NCBI RefSeq assembly: GCF_000499205.1
Contig: NZ_AWUK01000017.1
Coordinates: 186,001-250,000, forward strand
Reading direction: 5' to 3'
Source: Paenibacillus sp. MAEPY2
Lineage (GTDB): Bacteria > Bacillota > Bacilli > Paenibacillales > Paenibacillaceae
DNA: 64,000 nucleotides
The notes under the pieces were generated by a model. The model was given only the letters and a program-made list of their open reading frames with translations, was not told where the DNA came from and did not search any database. The position numbers were made by a program, and so were the translations under genes. Numbering within the stretch: the first letter of the stretch is position 1; each line of letters opens with the position of its first letter. Below, one piece after another: positions 36,733-46,090 of the stretch.

Positions 36733-38655
36733 TCAAGTTGGAGCATGGTCCGGAATAATCAGTCGTATCTGATTCCATTCGTTAGGCGAAAAAGAGCGAC
36801 GTTCTGCGGGATTTGTCCCACTATCCGATATGGACCAGCCCGTTAATGTCCAATTTTCATGACCATGAATCTGATCGGGGATAACATAAACGATATTACT
36901 GTCCAGCTTCAGACCCAACTTTGTCTGCCATTCAATGGCTTTCGCAGCAATCTGACGAGCTGTGGACACATGATACCCTCGCCACTCGTTATGCCACATT
37001 TCAGGGATCTCTCCGTATCCGGGAAACAGACCTGATTGCTCTGTAATGGAGTGATCCTGTTCATACGTATGCAGATTGAGTTCGCCTTCAATGAGCCCTA
37101 CTCTTCCACGCATATAAAAGAATTCCTTCTCTACCTCAAGTCCGACATTGAATTTATCTGCTCCGACTATGAACTCATCTGCAAAGGCTCCTGAACCTGG
37201 CCGGTTCAGCTTCTCATGTAATGCACTTCTTGATTCATATGTCCATGTATCCTTTTTGCTGGCTTTATCCACCGACTCATCCAGATCAACGTTCTGGCCT
37301 ACGTCCATGTGAAGTCTGTTTGCCTCCAGTCCCCACTGCTGGATTGCTAGTTCCACATGCTCAGGCACACCCGATCCGGCATATTGCCTCAGGAAGTTTA
37401 TCATTTCATCGGCCGTAAGACCGAGCTCTGATGCAGCGATGATTCGTTCCTTTGTCATTCGGTATATGGACATGCGATCACGGCTTATAAGCTCTGTACC
37501 CATTTCCAGAACCCAACGGACCTGTGGGGTTACATCTGGCGGAACCATAATTTCAAAGTCAGGCTGTACAAAAATCAAATTCTCCCCAGCATTTTCTGCT
37601 TCGTCCTTTGCAAAATCCTTTAAAATGTCAGGTTCAATTTGCCAGCGATAATATAACTCTCCCTCAGCGGACTCCCCTACCTCACCATATCCCAAGCCTG
37701 CCAGAGCATTAAGCCATCCCCGGATCAATGTCAGGAAGGATGACCCTGATCCTGAAGCACCTTCACTCTCTCTAATCTCATTCGCCTCTTCAAACCCAAC
37801 ATGATCTACGGTTCTTGCCATAATACTCAACCAATCATTCTCTCGGAAATCAAACATCATTAATTGATAACGAAAATGCTGAAGATTGGGCTCTGCTAAG
37901 CCATATCGGTCCATGCATACACTGTAAATTTCTCGATGCATTGAAGACCACGACAATGTTAACCAATGATCAAGACGGTCAGGGGACACCTGCATCCGGT
38001 TGTGCGTCTTTTCAATCAAACCCAGACGGAGCAGCATATCAATCATAATGGCTACATGGACTGGATAGACATCTGCGTGATCGTAGCGAATACATAATCC
38101 AGAGAAGTCTTCAGGTGCCAGAACTGTCATGCTACTTAATCGCTGCACCATTCTTTTGTGGATAGTCCCTTTACTTGTTAATGGAAGTCCTCCTTGCGCT
38201 TGACCTTCTCTTAGCATCCAAGCCATTACATGAAGAAGCTCAGCAGCAATACGGGGCTTTCCCTCTCGAACAATCTTCACACTTCGGACTTCATTACTGG
38301 ATACGGTCTTATGAAGTGTACCTTCATCCTGTATCACATTCACCTTGGGCTGAACAAACGGTCCAACCCTTGCTGCATAGGGAATTGTTAACAAAGAAAG
38401 CAGTGAATCCGGTATGTAATACAGACGTTCGCCCCACGACTTGCGCACAGCTTTGATCCATCCTTTGTGCCGAAGTGTTATAAATGCTGTCACCGCTTCA
38501 GCTCTGCTAAGACCATCCGCTGCCCACTCTGCTGGTGTCATCATGTTGGAAAAGGGTTGTCCGGCATAATTGCAAAAAATCACTCCAAGTACCTTTCTTT
38601 CAACGCATGATAGCTCTTGGAATGAATTCATATCCAGATTACTTTGTGTATGCAT
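36733..38655 (-). CDS. Helicase-associated protein, partner of the XPB-like helicase
   Basis: A protein of 640 residues. The N-terminal third is winged-helix-like (LSRAEAVTAFITLRHKGWIKAVRKSWGERLYYI), and the C-terminal half contains NLIFVQPDFEIMVPPDVTPQ, a hallmark of the Helicase_C_3 / XPB-Ssl2 N-terminal-like domain. No ATPase motifs are present, so it cannot be a helicase alone. It lies 51 bases downstream of the XPB-like gene on the same strand, and the pair is probably an operon. The likely role is to bind or load the helicase in DNA repair, by inference from domain type and neighbourhood. Confidence 0.82.
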   Translation of the reverse strand: MHTQSNLDMNSFQELSCVERKVLGVIFCNYAGQPFSNMMTPAEWAADGLSRAEAVTAFITLRHKGWIKAVRKSWGERLYYIPDSLLSLLTIPYAARVGPFVQPKVNVIQDEGTLHKTVSSNEVRSVKIVREGKPRIAAELLHVMAWMLREGQAQGGLPLTSKGTIHKRMVQRLSSMTVLAPEDFSGLCIRYDHADVYPVHVAIMIDMLLRLGLIEKTHNRMQVSPDRLDHWLTLSWSSMHREIYSVCMDRYGLAEPNLQHFRYQLMMFDFRENDWLSIMARTVDHVGFEEANEIRESEGASGSGSSFLTLIRGWLNALAGLGYGEVGESAEGELYYRWQIEPDILKDFAKDEAENAGENLIFVQPDFEIMVPPDVTPQVRWVLEMGTELISRDRMSIYRMTKERIIAASELGLTADEMINFLRQYAGSGVPEHVELAIQQWGLEANRLHMDVGQNVDLDESVDKASKKDTWTYESRSALHEKLNRPGSGAFADEFIVGADKFNVGLEVEKEFFYMRGRVGLIEGELNLHTYEQDHSITEQSGLFPGYGEIPEMWHNEWRGYHVSTARQIAAKAIEWQTKLGLKLDSNIVYVIPDQIHGHENWTLTGWSISDSGTNPAERRSFSPNEWNQIRLIIPDHAPT

Positions 38656-38706
38656 GGCTTATCTTGCCTTTCCCATTATTTTAGTTGGTGATGTGAACTG
38701 ATCTTT

Positions 38707-40383
38707 TCATTGCGATTCATGAACAATTTTGTATTCATATCCTTGCTCGACCAGAAACATTTGACGCCGTAATGCAAACTCCTGTTCCTTACTATCCTCA
38801 GATACAAGGGCATAGAAATAAGCTTTATTTTCTCCAGACTTTGGCCTTAGAATCCGCCCCAATCGCTGGGCTTCTTCCTGCCTTGAACCGAAACTTCCGG
38901 ATATTTCAAGTGCAACAGCTGCATCTGGCAGATCTACGGCAAAGTTGGCAACCTTGGATACCACTATCGTTTTGATCTCCCCCCGTCTGAACGCTGCATA
39001 CCATTTTACCCGTTCTTGCTGGGACATCGTGCCCGAAATGAGGGGTGCTTCAATTTCCCGGGCAATGCTCTCAAGCTGATCCAAATACTGTCCGATGACA
39101 AGTGCCGGCACCCCTTCATGATGCTCCAATATCCGTTTGATCACAGCCAATTTGGCCGGATTTTCGGCTGCAAGACGAAACTGATGCTTCACCTCAGCTT
39201 CCAGATAGTTTGATCGTAGTTCAGGAGTGAACGGGATACGTATCTCCTGACACTGTACATCAGCAATCCAACCTTGTTGCTCCAATTCTTTCCACGGCAT
39301 GTCATATAATTTCGGGCCAATAAGTGAGAATACATCCTGTTCACAGCCATCCTCACGCACCAATGTTGCTGTTAATCCCAGTCTTCTTGTTGCCTGAATA
39401 TCTGCAGTAGCACGGAATACAGGCGCTGGCAGCAGATGGACCTCATCATAAATGATAAGCCCCCACTGGCGTTCACTGAGCAATTTGATATGCGTAAAAT
39501 CAGCATCTTTGGATTTTCTATGTGTAAGAATTTGATAGGTAGCCACAGTCACAGGTTTAACCTGTTTTTTCTGACCAGAATACTCACCAATCTGTTCACT
39601 CGTTATCGTTGTTTTGTCCTGCAATTCCTGAATCCATTGCCTCACAGATGTGGTATTCGAGGTCAAAATAAGGCATTCACACTGCAGACGTTCCAATACG
39701 GCCATCCCAATAACCGTTTTGCCTGCACCGCAGGGAAGAACGAGCAGGCCACTTCCTCCCATGCCCTCGCTACCTTCAAAAGCATCCACAGCATCTCGCT
39801 GATACGGACGCAACCCGAAACCTTCTGAACTTCCGCCTGAAGTATTCGCTCGCCATTCAAACGGAAGGCTTGTTCCTTCCCGATATCCCGCATAATCCAG
39901 CACTGGATACCCCAAACGGGTCAATTCACGCTTCAGCAGTCCGCGCTGCTCCCCGCCAAGCACGAGCTCATGGGGATCGACACGTTCCATCCGAAAAGCC
40001 GAGATGGTCTTCATACCGCTTAATTCATCCAGTAACCCCTCATCTTCACTCACGAGACGCATCCTCTTGTGATCGGCCTCTGGCTGCAATTTCAACTTTC
40101 CATATTGATCAATAATCCGTTGGATATCCTGAATAAGGGCGGCAGGAACATTCCAACGTGACACTGATTCCAGACTTGCAATCACTTGATCAGCACTCCA
40201 TCCAAGTGCAGCAGCGTTCCACAGCGATAATGCAGTAATACGATAGGTATGAAAAGTCGCAGGTGTCTTCACCAGTTCGGCATACATCCCCAGTTGAGCT
40301 CGGGCCTGATCAAATCCAGGATGACCCACTTCAAGCAATACTGTAAAATCCCGCTGGACAATGCAGGCATCCGTTTTCCCCAT
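38707..40383 (-). CDS. XPB/Rad25-type DNA helicase
   Basis: A 558-residue SF2 helicase. An N-terminal damage-recognition-like part (about 105-195) ends at LRPYQRDAV (Q-motif-like). Walker A is PCGAGKT (217-223) and the Walker B box is DEVH (313-316). The XPB-specific RED motif follows at 343-345 (LVREDG). QRLGRILRP is motif VI. Bacterial XPB proteins unwind DNA 3' to 5' and are best known in Mycobacterium and Archaea. The start follows AAGGAGG at seven bases. It is the first gene of a two-gene unit with the helicase-associated protein. Confidence 0.9.
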   Translation of the reverse strand: MGKTDACIVQRDFTVLLEVGHPGFDQARAQLGMYAELVKTPATFHTYRITALSLWNAAALGWSADQVIASLESVSRWNVPAALIQDIQRIIDQYGKLKLQPEADHKRMRLVSEDEGLLDELSGMKTISAFRMERVDPHELVLGGEQRGLLKRELTRLGYPVLDYAGYREGTSLPFEWRANTSGGSSEGFGLRPYQRDAVDAFEGSEGMGGSGLLVLPCGAGKTVIGMAVLERLQCECLILTSNTTSVRQWIQELQDKTTITSEQIGEYSGQKKQVKPVTVATYQILTHRKSKDADFTHIKLLSERQWGLIIYDEVHLLPAPVFRATADIQATRRLGLTATLVREDGCEQDVFSLIGPKLYDMPWKELEQQGWIADVQCQEIRIPFTPELRSNYLEAEVKHQFRLAAENPAKLAVIKRILEHHEGVPALVIGQYLDQLESIAREIEAPLISGTMSQQERVKWYAAFRRGEIKTIVVSKVANFAVDLPDAAVALEISGSFGSRQEEAQRLGRILRPKSGENKAYFYALVSEDSKEQEFALRRQMFLVEQGYEYKIVHESQ

Positions 40384-40445
40384 TCCGCTTCCTCCTTATT
40401 TTGAAATTGAGCTATCTGTTTTCTAAATGAAAGGCATCACAAAAA

Positions 40446-40475
40446 GTTCAGTTCCGGTGTCTTCCGAAATTGAAC
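40446..40475. promoter_or_regulatory. Operator-like inverted repeat upstream of the XPB gene
   Basis: GTTCAGTTCCGG (40446-40457) and CCGAAATTGAAC (40464-40475) are reverse complements at 10 of 12 positions, with a six-base spacer. It lies about 60 bases upstream of the XPB start in the only upstream region of that operon. Confidence 0.45.
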
Positions 40476-40525
40476 CTGTTTAGTACAACAGTTGGACCTT
40501 ACCTTAACCTTTAGGTAGACCCTAC

Positions 40526-40568
40526 AAAAAAAAGCACCCTGCTCATACTTTCGTATGAATAGGATGCC
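40526..40568 (-). terminator. Terminator of the M20 peptidase gene
   Basis: GCATCCTATTCATAC and GTATGAGCAGGGTGC (minus strand) form a stem around GAAA, followed by T8. It lies just downstream of the M20 gene. Confidence 0.88.
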
Positions 40569-40582
40569 CAACTATACTCAAA

Positions 40583-41752
40583 TCATTCGGCTGTATATCC
40601 TTTAGCCATTGCTATAAATAGTTTTACAGCATTCTGCATGGCATCCTCATCAAAGTCAAACTTGGGATGATGATGCGGATAGACGGCATTCTTCTCCGGG
40701 TTGCCTGCTCCGACAAACATAAAGCAGCCCGGAATCTGCTGCAGGTAATACGCGAAATCTTCAGCAGGCATAAGCATCGGTGACTTCTGTACATGGTCTG
40801 CACCAAATACATCCACTGCTTCCCTGAAAAATCGTGCCGTTTCCTGCTCATCATTCACGACTGGAGGATACCCTATAATATAGTTCAATTGTGTCTCTGC
40901 ACCATAGATTGCCCCTGTCTGAGCAACGACCGTATGCACACGTTCTTTCATGATACTTCGTGTCTCTTCGTCGAACGTCCTCACCGTACCCGTCATTTTG
41001 CACGACTCGGCGATGATATTCTGTGCAGACCCCGCCTGCATCGTACCAATCGTTAACACCGCTGGACGCAACGGATCCACCGAGCGACTGACAACCGTCT
41101 GCAATTGCATCACAAGAGCCGATCCCGCTACCAGACTGTCCACTGTAGATTGCGGCATGCCGCCATGACCGCCTTTTCCTTTGATTTCAATATAGAAATC
41201 ATCTGCCGCTGCCATCATCGGCCCCGGGGTACTCGCAGCTACGCCAACTGGAAGTGGGGTCCACAGATGAATGCCATAGATGACATCTACCCCTTCCAGT
41301 CCACCGTCTGCAATGACCTTGAGCGCCCCACCTGGAAGCAATTCCTCTGCAGGTTGGAACAAAAAACGAATCTCACCCTTAATCTCATGTTTATGGCGAC
41401 TGAAATACAGTGCCGTGCCCAGCAAAATGGATATGTGCCCATCATGGCCACAGGCATGCATGGCCCCTGCTTGCTGCGATGCATATTCCACATCCTTCTC
41501 ATCCTGAATCGGAAGTGCATCCATATCCGCACGTAGCATTACGACAGGTCCTGGCTTGTCCCCACGGATGGTGCCTATAACCCCGTGCCCGCCCACGTGT
41601 TGTTTCACTTCAACGCCAAAGCTCTCCAGCATACCCGCTACAAAAGAGGATGTCTTCTCCTCATGAAAGGAAACCTCAGGATTCCGATGAAGATGACGAC
41701 GCCATTCTACCATGTGGATCTGCAGATCATCCCACCATATATTTTTTGTCAT
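40583..41752 (-). CDS. M20 family amidohydrolase/peptidase
   Basis: A 389-residue zinc enzyme. RADMDALPIQD, MHACGHDGH, FQPAEE, and PAEDFAYYL give the metal ligands and catalytic Glu. The family hydrolyses N-acyl or amide bonds of amino acids (hippurate, N-acetyl-diaminopimelate or indoleacetyl amino acids). The exact substrate cannot be told. It has its own terminator and a ribosome binding site GGAG before ATG. There are no pathway neighbours. Confidence 0.9.
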   Translation of the reverse strand: MTKNIWWDDLQIHMVEWRRHLHRNPEVSFHEEKTSSFVAGMLESFGVEVKQHVGGHGVIGTIRGDKPGPVVMLRADMDALPIQDEKDVEYASQQAGAMHACGHDGHISILLGTALYFSRHKHEIKGEIRFLFQPAEELLPGGALKVIADGGLEGVDVIYGIHLWTPLPVGVAASTPGPMMAAADDFYIEIKGKGGHGGMPQSTVDSLVAGSALVMQLQTVVSRSVDPLRPAVLTIGTMQAGSAQNIIAESCKMTGTVRTFDEETRSIMKERVHTVVAQTGAIYGAETQLNYIIGYPPVVNDEQETARFFREAVDVFGADHVQKSPMLMPAEDFAYYLQQIPGCFMFVGAGNPEKNAVYPHHHPKFDFDEDAMQNAVKLFIAMAKGYTAE

Positions 41753-41875
41753 GTCACTCCATCCTTTCGCTCTCTGAACGGGACTTTCATCAAGCCCGAA
41801 CCTTCCTCTTGAAACCTATTGCTGTATATTGTAGCAGAATTGGAAGAAAACCGATACGAATCACCGCTTGAAAGC

Positions 41876-41904
41876 TTGCACGGGAAGGGGAAACATACTA
41901 TCAT
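41876..41904 (+). promoter_or_regulatory. SigA-type promoter of the YugN-like gene
   Basis: TTGCAC (41876-41881) and TATCAT (41899-41904) lie 17 bases apart, about 60 bases before the start codon. Confidence 0.5.
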
Positions 41905-41965
41905 AAACTAGAGAAAAGAACGAGAATTTATAATCTCGGAAGCTTATGAGGAGGATCAGACGCTT

Positions 41966-42313
41966 ATGATTTTTGAGAATACAGGCTTGGATGGCTTGAA
42001 GAGCGACTTGGCATACCTGGATGAGAGCGCCGAGAAAGTCGGATTTGTCCGGTGGCAATGGGAATATTATCGTGCTACATATGACTACAAAATTGAAGAT
42101 GAACAAACCAAATCGGAATACTTTGTACGTATTAATACCCGTGCGATCGATGGCAAACTCGAAAAACCGGATACGGTTCTCGCAGTTGAAGCTGTTTATC
42201 TTGGAAAAGGAACCTTTCCGCATGGTCTGGATTATGAATCTACCGTACCGCAGCCAGTCGTGAAGCTGGCGGCCCAAAAATTACAGCAGCTTAAAGAACT
42301 GCTGGAAGCTTAG
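41966..42313 (+). CDS. YugN-like family protein
   Basis: A 115-residue soluble protein with GFVRWQWEYYRATYDYKIED and FPHGLDYEST, the conserved blocks of the YugN family (PF08868). Function is unknown. The start follows GAGGAGGATC. The next gene, ftsW-like, begins 13 bases after its stop, so the two form an operon; this may point to a link with the cell envelope, but that is only from position. Confidence 0.82.
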   Translation: MIFENTGLDGLKSDLAYLDESAEKVGFVRWQWEYYRATYDYKIEDEQTKSEYFVRINTRAIDGKLEKPDTVLAVEAVYLGKGTFPHGLDYESTVPQPVVKLAAQKLQQLKELLEA

Positions 42314-42326
42314 GCTGGGCCGAATC

Positions 42327-43613
42327 ATGAAACAACAAACGGCCCAAACGAAAACGAAGAGAGGCACGCCGGATTTTCAACTGCTAATCCTCACTTTATT
42401 GTTGGTGGGCTTCGGACTGGTGATGGTGTTCAGCTCCAGTTCCAGCATTGCAATTGCAAACAAAAGTTTCAACAATGATGCCCTGTACTTCACGAAAAAA
42501 CAACTTATGTGGGCGGTTATCGGTTTAGTGGGCATGTTTTTTGCCATGAATATCCGATTTAACAAATACAAAAAACTTTATGCACCGTTTTTCCTGTTCA
42601 CCACGGTATTACTCCTGATTGTTTTGGTTTCAGGCAAGGTGCTGAACGGCGCACGAAGCTGGATTCACATTTTTGGCTTTAGTATACAGCCCGCAGAGTT
42701 TGCCAAAATCGCTATTATTCTGTACCTCGCTGCACTTATTACCAAAAAAGGGGAACGGTTCAGGGATCTTAAGACAGGATATATTCCCGTTCTGGTTATT
42801 GTCGGGTTTATTGCCGGGCTAATTATGCTGCAGCCGGACTTTGGTACATGCTTCATTCTCGTGGCTACTTGCGGTCTGGTCATCTATGCAGGTGGCGCCA
42901 GCATGAAACATATTATGGGTTCCATCCTGCTGGTTGTGCTGGGAGCAGCATTGGCGCTGGGAGCGAACGCCCTGTTTTCTTCTATGGCTTCTTCAGATAC
43001 TGTAGATAACACCACAACTACGGAGGCTTCACAGAACTACAAAATCGGGCGGATTCAGGCATTCCTTGATCCATTATCCGATACGACAGGTGGAAGCCTT
43101 AACCTCTATCGCTCCCTTGTTGCCATCGGTGATGGAGGCATCACCGGCTCTGGAATCGGACAAGGCACGATGAAGCTGCATTACTTGCCAAATGCTTATA
43201 ATGACTTCATTTTCTCCGTCATTGGAGAAGAGCTTGGCTTTGTTGGAACAGCCCTGTTTCTGTTGGTCTACCTGTACTTCATCTGGCGAGGAATTATTGT
43301 CTCTCTCCGCTGTCCCGATCCATTCGGAACATTGGTCGGCATAGGCATCATGGGACTGATCGCGATTCAGGCATTTATCAACATCGGTGGTGTAACCCAG
43401 ACCATTCCGGTGACAGGGGTTACCCTTCCATTTATCAGTTATGGCGGTACCTCACTCTTTGTGATGATGGTAGCCATGGGTATTCTGCTCAGCATCTCTC
43501 GTACCAATAATTTGGACGTCATCAAGGAAGAAAAAACAAAGTCGGTGACGGTTCAAACATCACGTACCTCTCCCGCACTTCGTTCACGTGAATCCATTCG
43601 CCGAATTCGGTAA
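42327..43613 (+). CDS. ftsW: FtsW/RodA/SpoVE family lipid II polymerase
   Basis: A 428-residue SEDS glycosyltransferase with about ten membrane spans. Hallmarks are VFSSSSSIA near the N-terminus, NGARSWI, QPAEFAKIA, LQPDFGT, AYNDFIFSVIGEELG and VTLPFISYGGTS. It polymerises glycan strands with a partner PBP. FtsW is the better guess than RodA because of the ARSWI and QPAEF forms, but SpoVE cannot be excluded. A perfect palindromic terminator follows. Confidence 0.85.
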   Translation: MKQQTAQTKTKRGTPDFQLLILTLLLVGFGLVMVFSSSSSIAIANKSFNNDALYFTKKQLMWAVIGLVGMFFAMNIRFNKYKKLYAPFFLFTTVLLLIVLVSGKVLNGARSWIHIFGFSIQPAEFAKIAIILYLAALITKKGERFRDLKTGYIPVLVIVGFIAGLIMLQPDFGTCFILVATCGLVIYAGGASMKHIMGSILLVVLGAALALGANALFSSMASSDTVDNTTTTEASQNYKIGRIQAFLDPLSDTTGGSLNLYRSLVAIGDGGITGSGIGQGTMKLHYLPNAYNDFIFSVIGEELGFVGTALFLLVYLYFIWRGIIVSLRCPDPFGTLVGIGIMGLIAIQAFINIGGVTQTIPVTGVTLPFISYGGTSLFVMMVAMGILLSISRTNNLDVIKEEKTKSVTVQTSRTSPALRSRESIRRIR

Positions 43614-43657
43614 TGAGAAGGAACGATATACGAATGGTTTTGGAACAAAACGAACTA

Positions 43658-43705
43658 AACACAAAAAGACTTCGCATCGAATTCGATGCGAAGTCTTTTT
43701 GTGTT
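43658..43705. terminator. 48-bp perfect palindrome, bidirectional terminator
   Basis: The two 24-base halves (43658-43681 and 43682-43705) are exact reverse complements, meeting at GAATTC. The outer parts hold A5 and T5. It ends both ftsW (plus) and the Asp23 gene (minus), which converge here. Confidence 0.92.
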
Positions 43706-43768
43706 GTCTATCTAGATGAAGAACCAGGTTCAATGTACCGCTGTTCTTCCATCGCGGATTGCTAAAGT

Positions 43769-44131
43769 TTACAGATCGTCGCCTCTGAAAGATACGCCTT
43801 CTACCTTTACATTGACTTCAACAACACGTAATCCCGTCATGGTCTCTACCGCTTCTCTTACATTCTGTTGAAGCATGCGGGAAACTTCATGAATCGGTGT
43901 CTCGTACAGGACGATGATGCGCAGATCAATGGCTGCTTCCAGCTGGCCGACCTCCACGCCTACGCCTTTCTGTACGTTTTTACCGCTCAGGCGCTTGGCC
44001 CAGCCCTCTGACAATCCTCCAGACATTGCGGCAATTCCGGGTGTCTCCATCGCAGCCATTCCGGCAATTTTCGCCACTACGTCATCGGCAATCCGGATGT
44101 TTCCGCCCTCTAGTTGAAGTTGTTCTGCCAT
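43769..44131 (-). CDS. Asp23/Gls24 family envelope protein
   Basis: A 120-residue protein with IADDVVAKIAGMAAMETPGIAAMSGG and GVGVEVGQLEAAIDLRIIVLYETPI, the core of the Asp23 (DUF322) family. Members line the membrane in Bacillota and relate to envelope stress or cell-wall synthesis. The Bacillus relative yloU sits beside fakA; that position is empty in this window, so this may be its relocated equivalent or a different paralogue. RBS is GGAGG. It is a single gene. Confidence 0.88.
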   Translation of the reverse strand: MAEQLQLEGGNIRIADDVVAKIAGMAAMETPGIAAMSGGLSEGWAKRLSGKNVQKGVGVEVGQLEAAIDLRIIVLYETPIHEVSRMLQQNVREAVETMTGLRVVEVNVKVEGVSFRGDDL

Positions 44132-44316
44132 GCCACATCCTCCTTCACTTCGTTACTCGTATTTTAAATCCTTTCCACCCCAAAAAGCAAATTAAACTCA
44201 AAAAGATGCGTTTACAACCTACTACGATTTGGTTATATTGAAATATGAAAATATTCTCATAAACCGTTCTATGATGTCGTTTAAAACAAAATAATTAGAT
44301 AACCGAGGTGTTAGTT

Positions 44317-45387
44317 GTGAGAAACCGGATTTCATCCATTTTGCTGATTGCTTTTTTTGCGCTCAGCGCCGTCGCCCACTACATGAAATGGGATTCGATT
44401 CTGCAATTCGTCATTTCAGCGATTTCGGTTATTTTTGTGGCCGGTTTTTTAGGAAAAGCCACCGAAAATGTAGCCCATTATGCCGGACAGCGGTTAGGCG
44501 GATTTTTGAATGCAACATTCGGTAATGCCGCCGAATTGATTATCGCCATTTTTCTCGTCAAAGAAGGACTGTTTGACATGGTTAAGGCCAGTTTGACAGG
44601 CTCGATTATTGGTAACCTGCTGCTGGTGCTTGGTTTAAGTATTTTTGCGGGAGGACTCAAGTTCAAAATTCAGAATTACAATGTATCACTTGCCGGTCTA
44701 AACGGCTCTCTCATGATTGTAGCCATCATTGCGCTGTTTATTCCAGCTGTCTTCCTAAATACCCATTCCATCACACAGAAGGATACCAATACACTCAGTC
44801 TCATTGTCGCAGGTTTGCTGATCCTTGCTTACATAGCTTGGTTATTGTTCTCGATGGTCACACACAAGAACTATCTCGCAGATGTCACTGTGGATGCAGA
44901 TGAAGAGTTGCCGCATGAACATGCACCCGAGTGGTCCAAGAAAAAATCAATTCTCTATCTCGTTCTTGCCACTGTCATGGTTGCCTTCGTCAGTGAATGG
45001 CTTGTTGGCACACTTGAGGTGTTTACTGAACAATTCGGACTCAGCGAACTGTTCGTCGGTGCGTTCCTCGTTGCCATTATCGGTAACGCCGCAGAGCATA
45101 GTGCAGCCATCATGCTTGCCATGAAAAACAAAATCGGCGCCGCCGTAGAGATTGCGGTCGGCAGCAGTTTGCAAATCGCACTCTTTGTTGCTCCTGTGCT
45201 CGTATTTGTCAGCTACTTCACAGGCAGAACGATGGACATTGTGTTTACAACGATTGAGCTGGTAGCCATTGGCGTAGCCGTATTTATAGCCAAATCCATC
45301 ACCCAGGACGGTTCAACGAACTGGTACGAAGGTCTGCTCCTGATGGTTGTGTATATTATTTTGGGTGTATCGTTCTTCCTGGTATAA
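44317..45387 (+). CDS. cax: Calcium/proton antiporter (CaCA family, Cax-like)
   Basis: A 356-residue transporter with about ten to eleven membrane spans and the two inverted-repeat motifs FGNAAELIIAIF (about residue 69) and IGNAAEHSAAIM (about 247) that hold the cation-binding Glu. An acidic loop (about 190-205) splits the halves. It exports Ca2+ in exchange for protons. The start is GTG 44317, six bases after GAGGTG; the GTG at 44308 overlaps that site. A terminator follows. Confidence 0.92.
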   Translation: MRNRISSILLIAFFALSAVAHYMKWDSILQFVISAISVIFVAGFLGKATENVAHYAGQRLGGFLNATFGNAAELIIAIFLVKEGLFDMVKASLTGSIIGNLLLVLGLSIFAGGLKFKIQNYNVSLAGLNGSLMIVAIIALFIPAVFLNTHSITQKDTNTLSLIVAGLLILAYIAWLLFSMVTHKNYLADVTVDADEELPHEHAPEWSKKKSILYLVLATVMVAFVSEWLVGTLEVFTEQFGLSELFVGAFLVAIIGNAAEHSAAIMLAMKNKIGAAVEIAVGSSLQIALFVAPVLVFVSYFTGRTMDIVFTTIELVAIGVAVFIAKSITQDGSTNWYEGLLLMVVYIILGVSFFLV

Positions 45388-45434
45388 CATACTTCACTCG
45401 TACGATGTGATAGACCATTTAGCGCAAAAGGCAG

Positions 45435-45465
45435 CCTGGAAACGCATTTTCCAGGTTGTTTTTTT
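45435..45465 (+). terminator. Terminator of the Cax gene
   Basis: CCTGGAAA (45435-45442) and TTTCCAGG (45448-45455) form the stem, followed by TTGTTTTTTT on the plus strand. Confidence 0.88.
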
Positions 45466-45518
45466 ATTTATCCCTCCGCCTCTATCCCACCAACCTATCT
45501 ACCAATTCAACCGCACAA

Positions 45519-45548
45519 AAAAAGCATGCAAATACCTGCATGCCTTCT
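45519..45548 (-). terminator. Terminator of ylaN
   Basis: GCATGCA-AATACC-TGCATGC is followed on the minus strand by T7, just past the ylaN stop. Confidence 0.85.
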
Positions 45549-45571
45549 ATTCTGACCCGCGCTATTGCAGG

Positions 45572-45865
45572 CTATTGCTCATTCTTCTTGTTCAAAGCTT
45601 CATATAGAATTGCCAGATTCCGCTCAAGCGCGCTTACCAGCTGCTTACCAGCACCTTCTGGAAGAAGCCCTGCACGAACAGCAAAATCGACTTCCTTGGA
45701 GAACCCATACATCTGTGTATCCAATACTTCCTCATAGAGAGGGCAGTAGCGGGTAGCCAGATTCTCCATCTGTACTTCAATAAGCTTCTGTATTTTATCT
45801 GCATCTTCTTGAAGAAGACTGATCGCTTTCAAGTGCAACTGGTCCTGCAGATCAGATGAAGTCAT
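45572..45865 (-). CDS. ylaN: YlaN family iron-homeostasis protein (DUF1507)
   Basis: Ninety-seven residues. IQVMENL-like IEVQMENLATRYCPLYEEVLDTQ, GFSKEVDFAVRAGLL and the C-terminal LERNLAILYEAL match B. subtilis and Staphylococcus YlaN, which acts with Fur in iron homeostasis and is essential under iron limitation. Start is ATG 45865 with GGGGGG at eight bases. A terminator follows and it is monocistronic. Confidence 0.92.
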   Translation of the reverse strand: MTSSDLQDQLHLKAISLLQEDADKIQKLIEVQMENLATRYCPLYEEVLDTQMYGFSKEVDFAVRAGLLPEGAGKQLVSALERNLAILYEALNKKNEQ

Positions 45866-46047
45866 GCATTTTTCCCCCCTATGTCCCAAAAATCGCGTAA
45901 AGACGTTCTACCTCTAATATTAGACGAAATCAGGAGCTAATACAAGAACCTGACCAAAATAACCATACATTCTGAAGAGCTTTATTCCTGCATAATCCCC
46001 CTATTTTACAGAGGTCTTGCCGAACACCTGAATGATCTCATGCCAAA

Positions 46048-46080
46048 AAAGCACCTCTGCCATAATAGGCAGAGATGCTT
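46048..46080 (-). terminator. Terminator of the HPr-like gene
   Basis: GCACCTCTGCC (46051-46061) and GGCAGAGATGC (46068-46078) pair with one G-T wobble, followed by T6 on the minus strand. Confidence 0.88.
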
Positions 46081-46090
46081 CTTAGTGCCA

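Noticed and set aside
40446-40475. LexA/SOS box in front of the XPB operon
   Set aside because: The repeat does not contain the GAAC-N4-GTTC core; half-site order and spacing are wrong.
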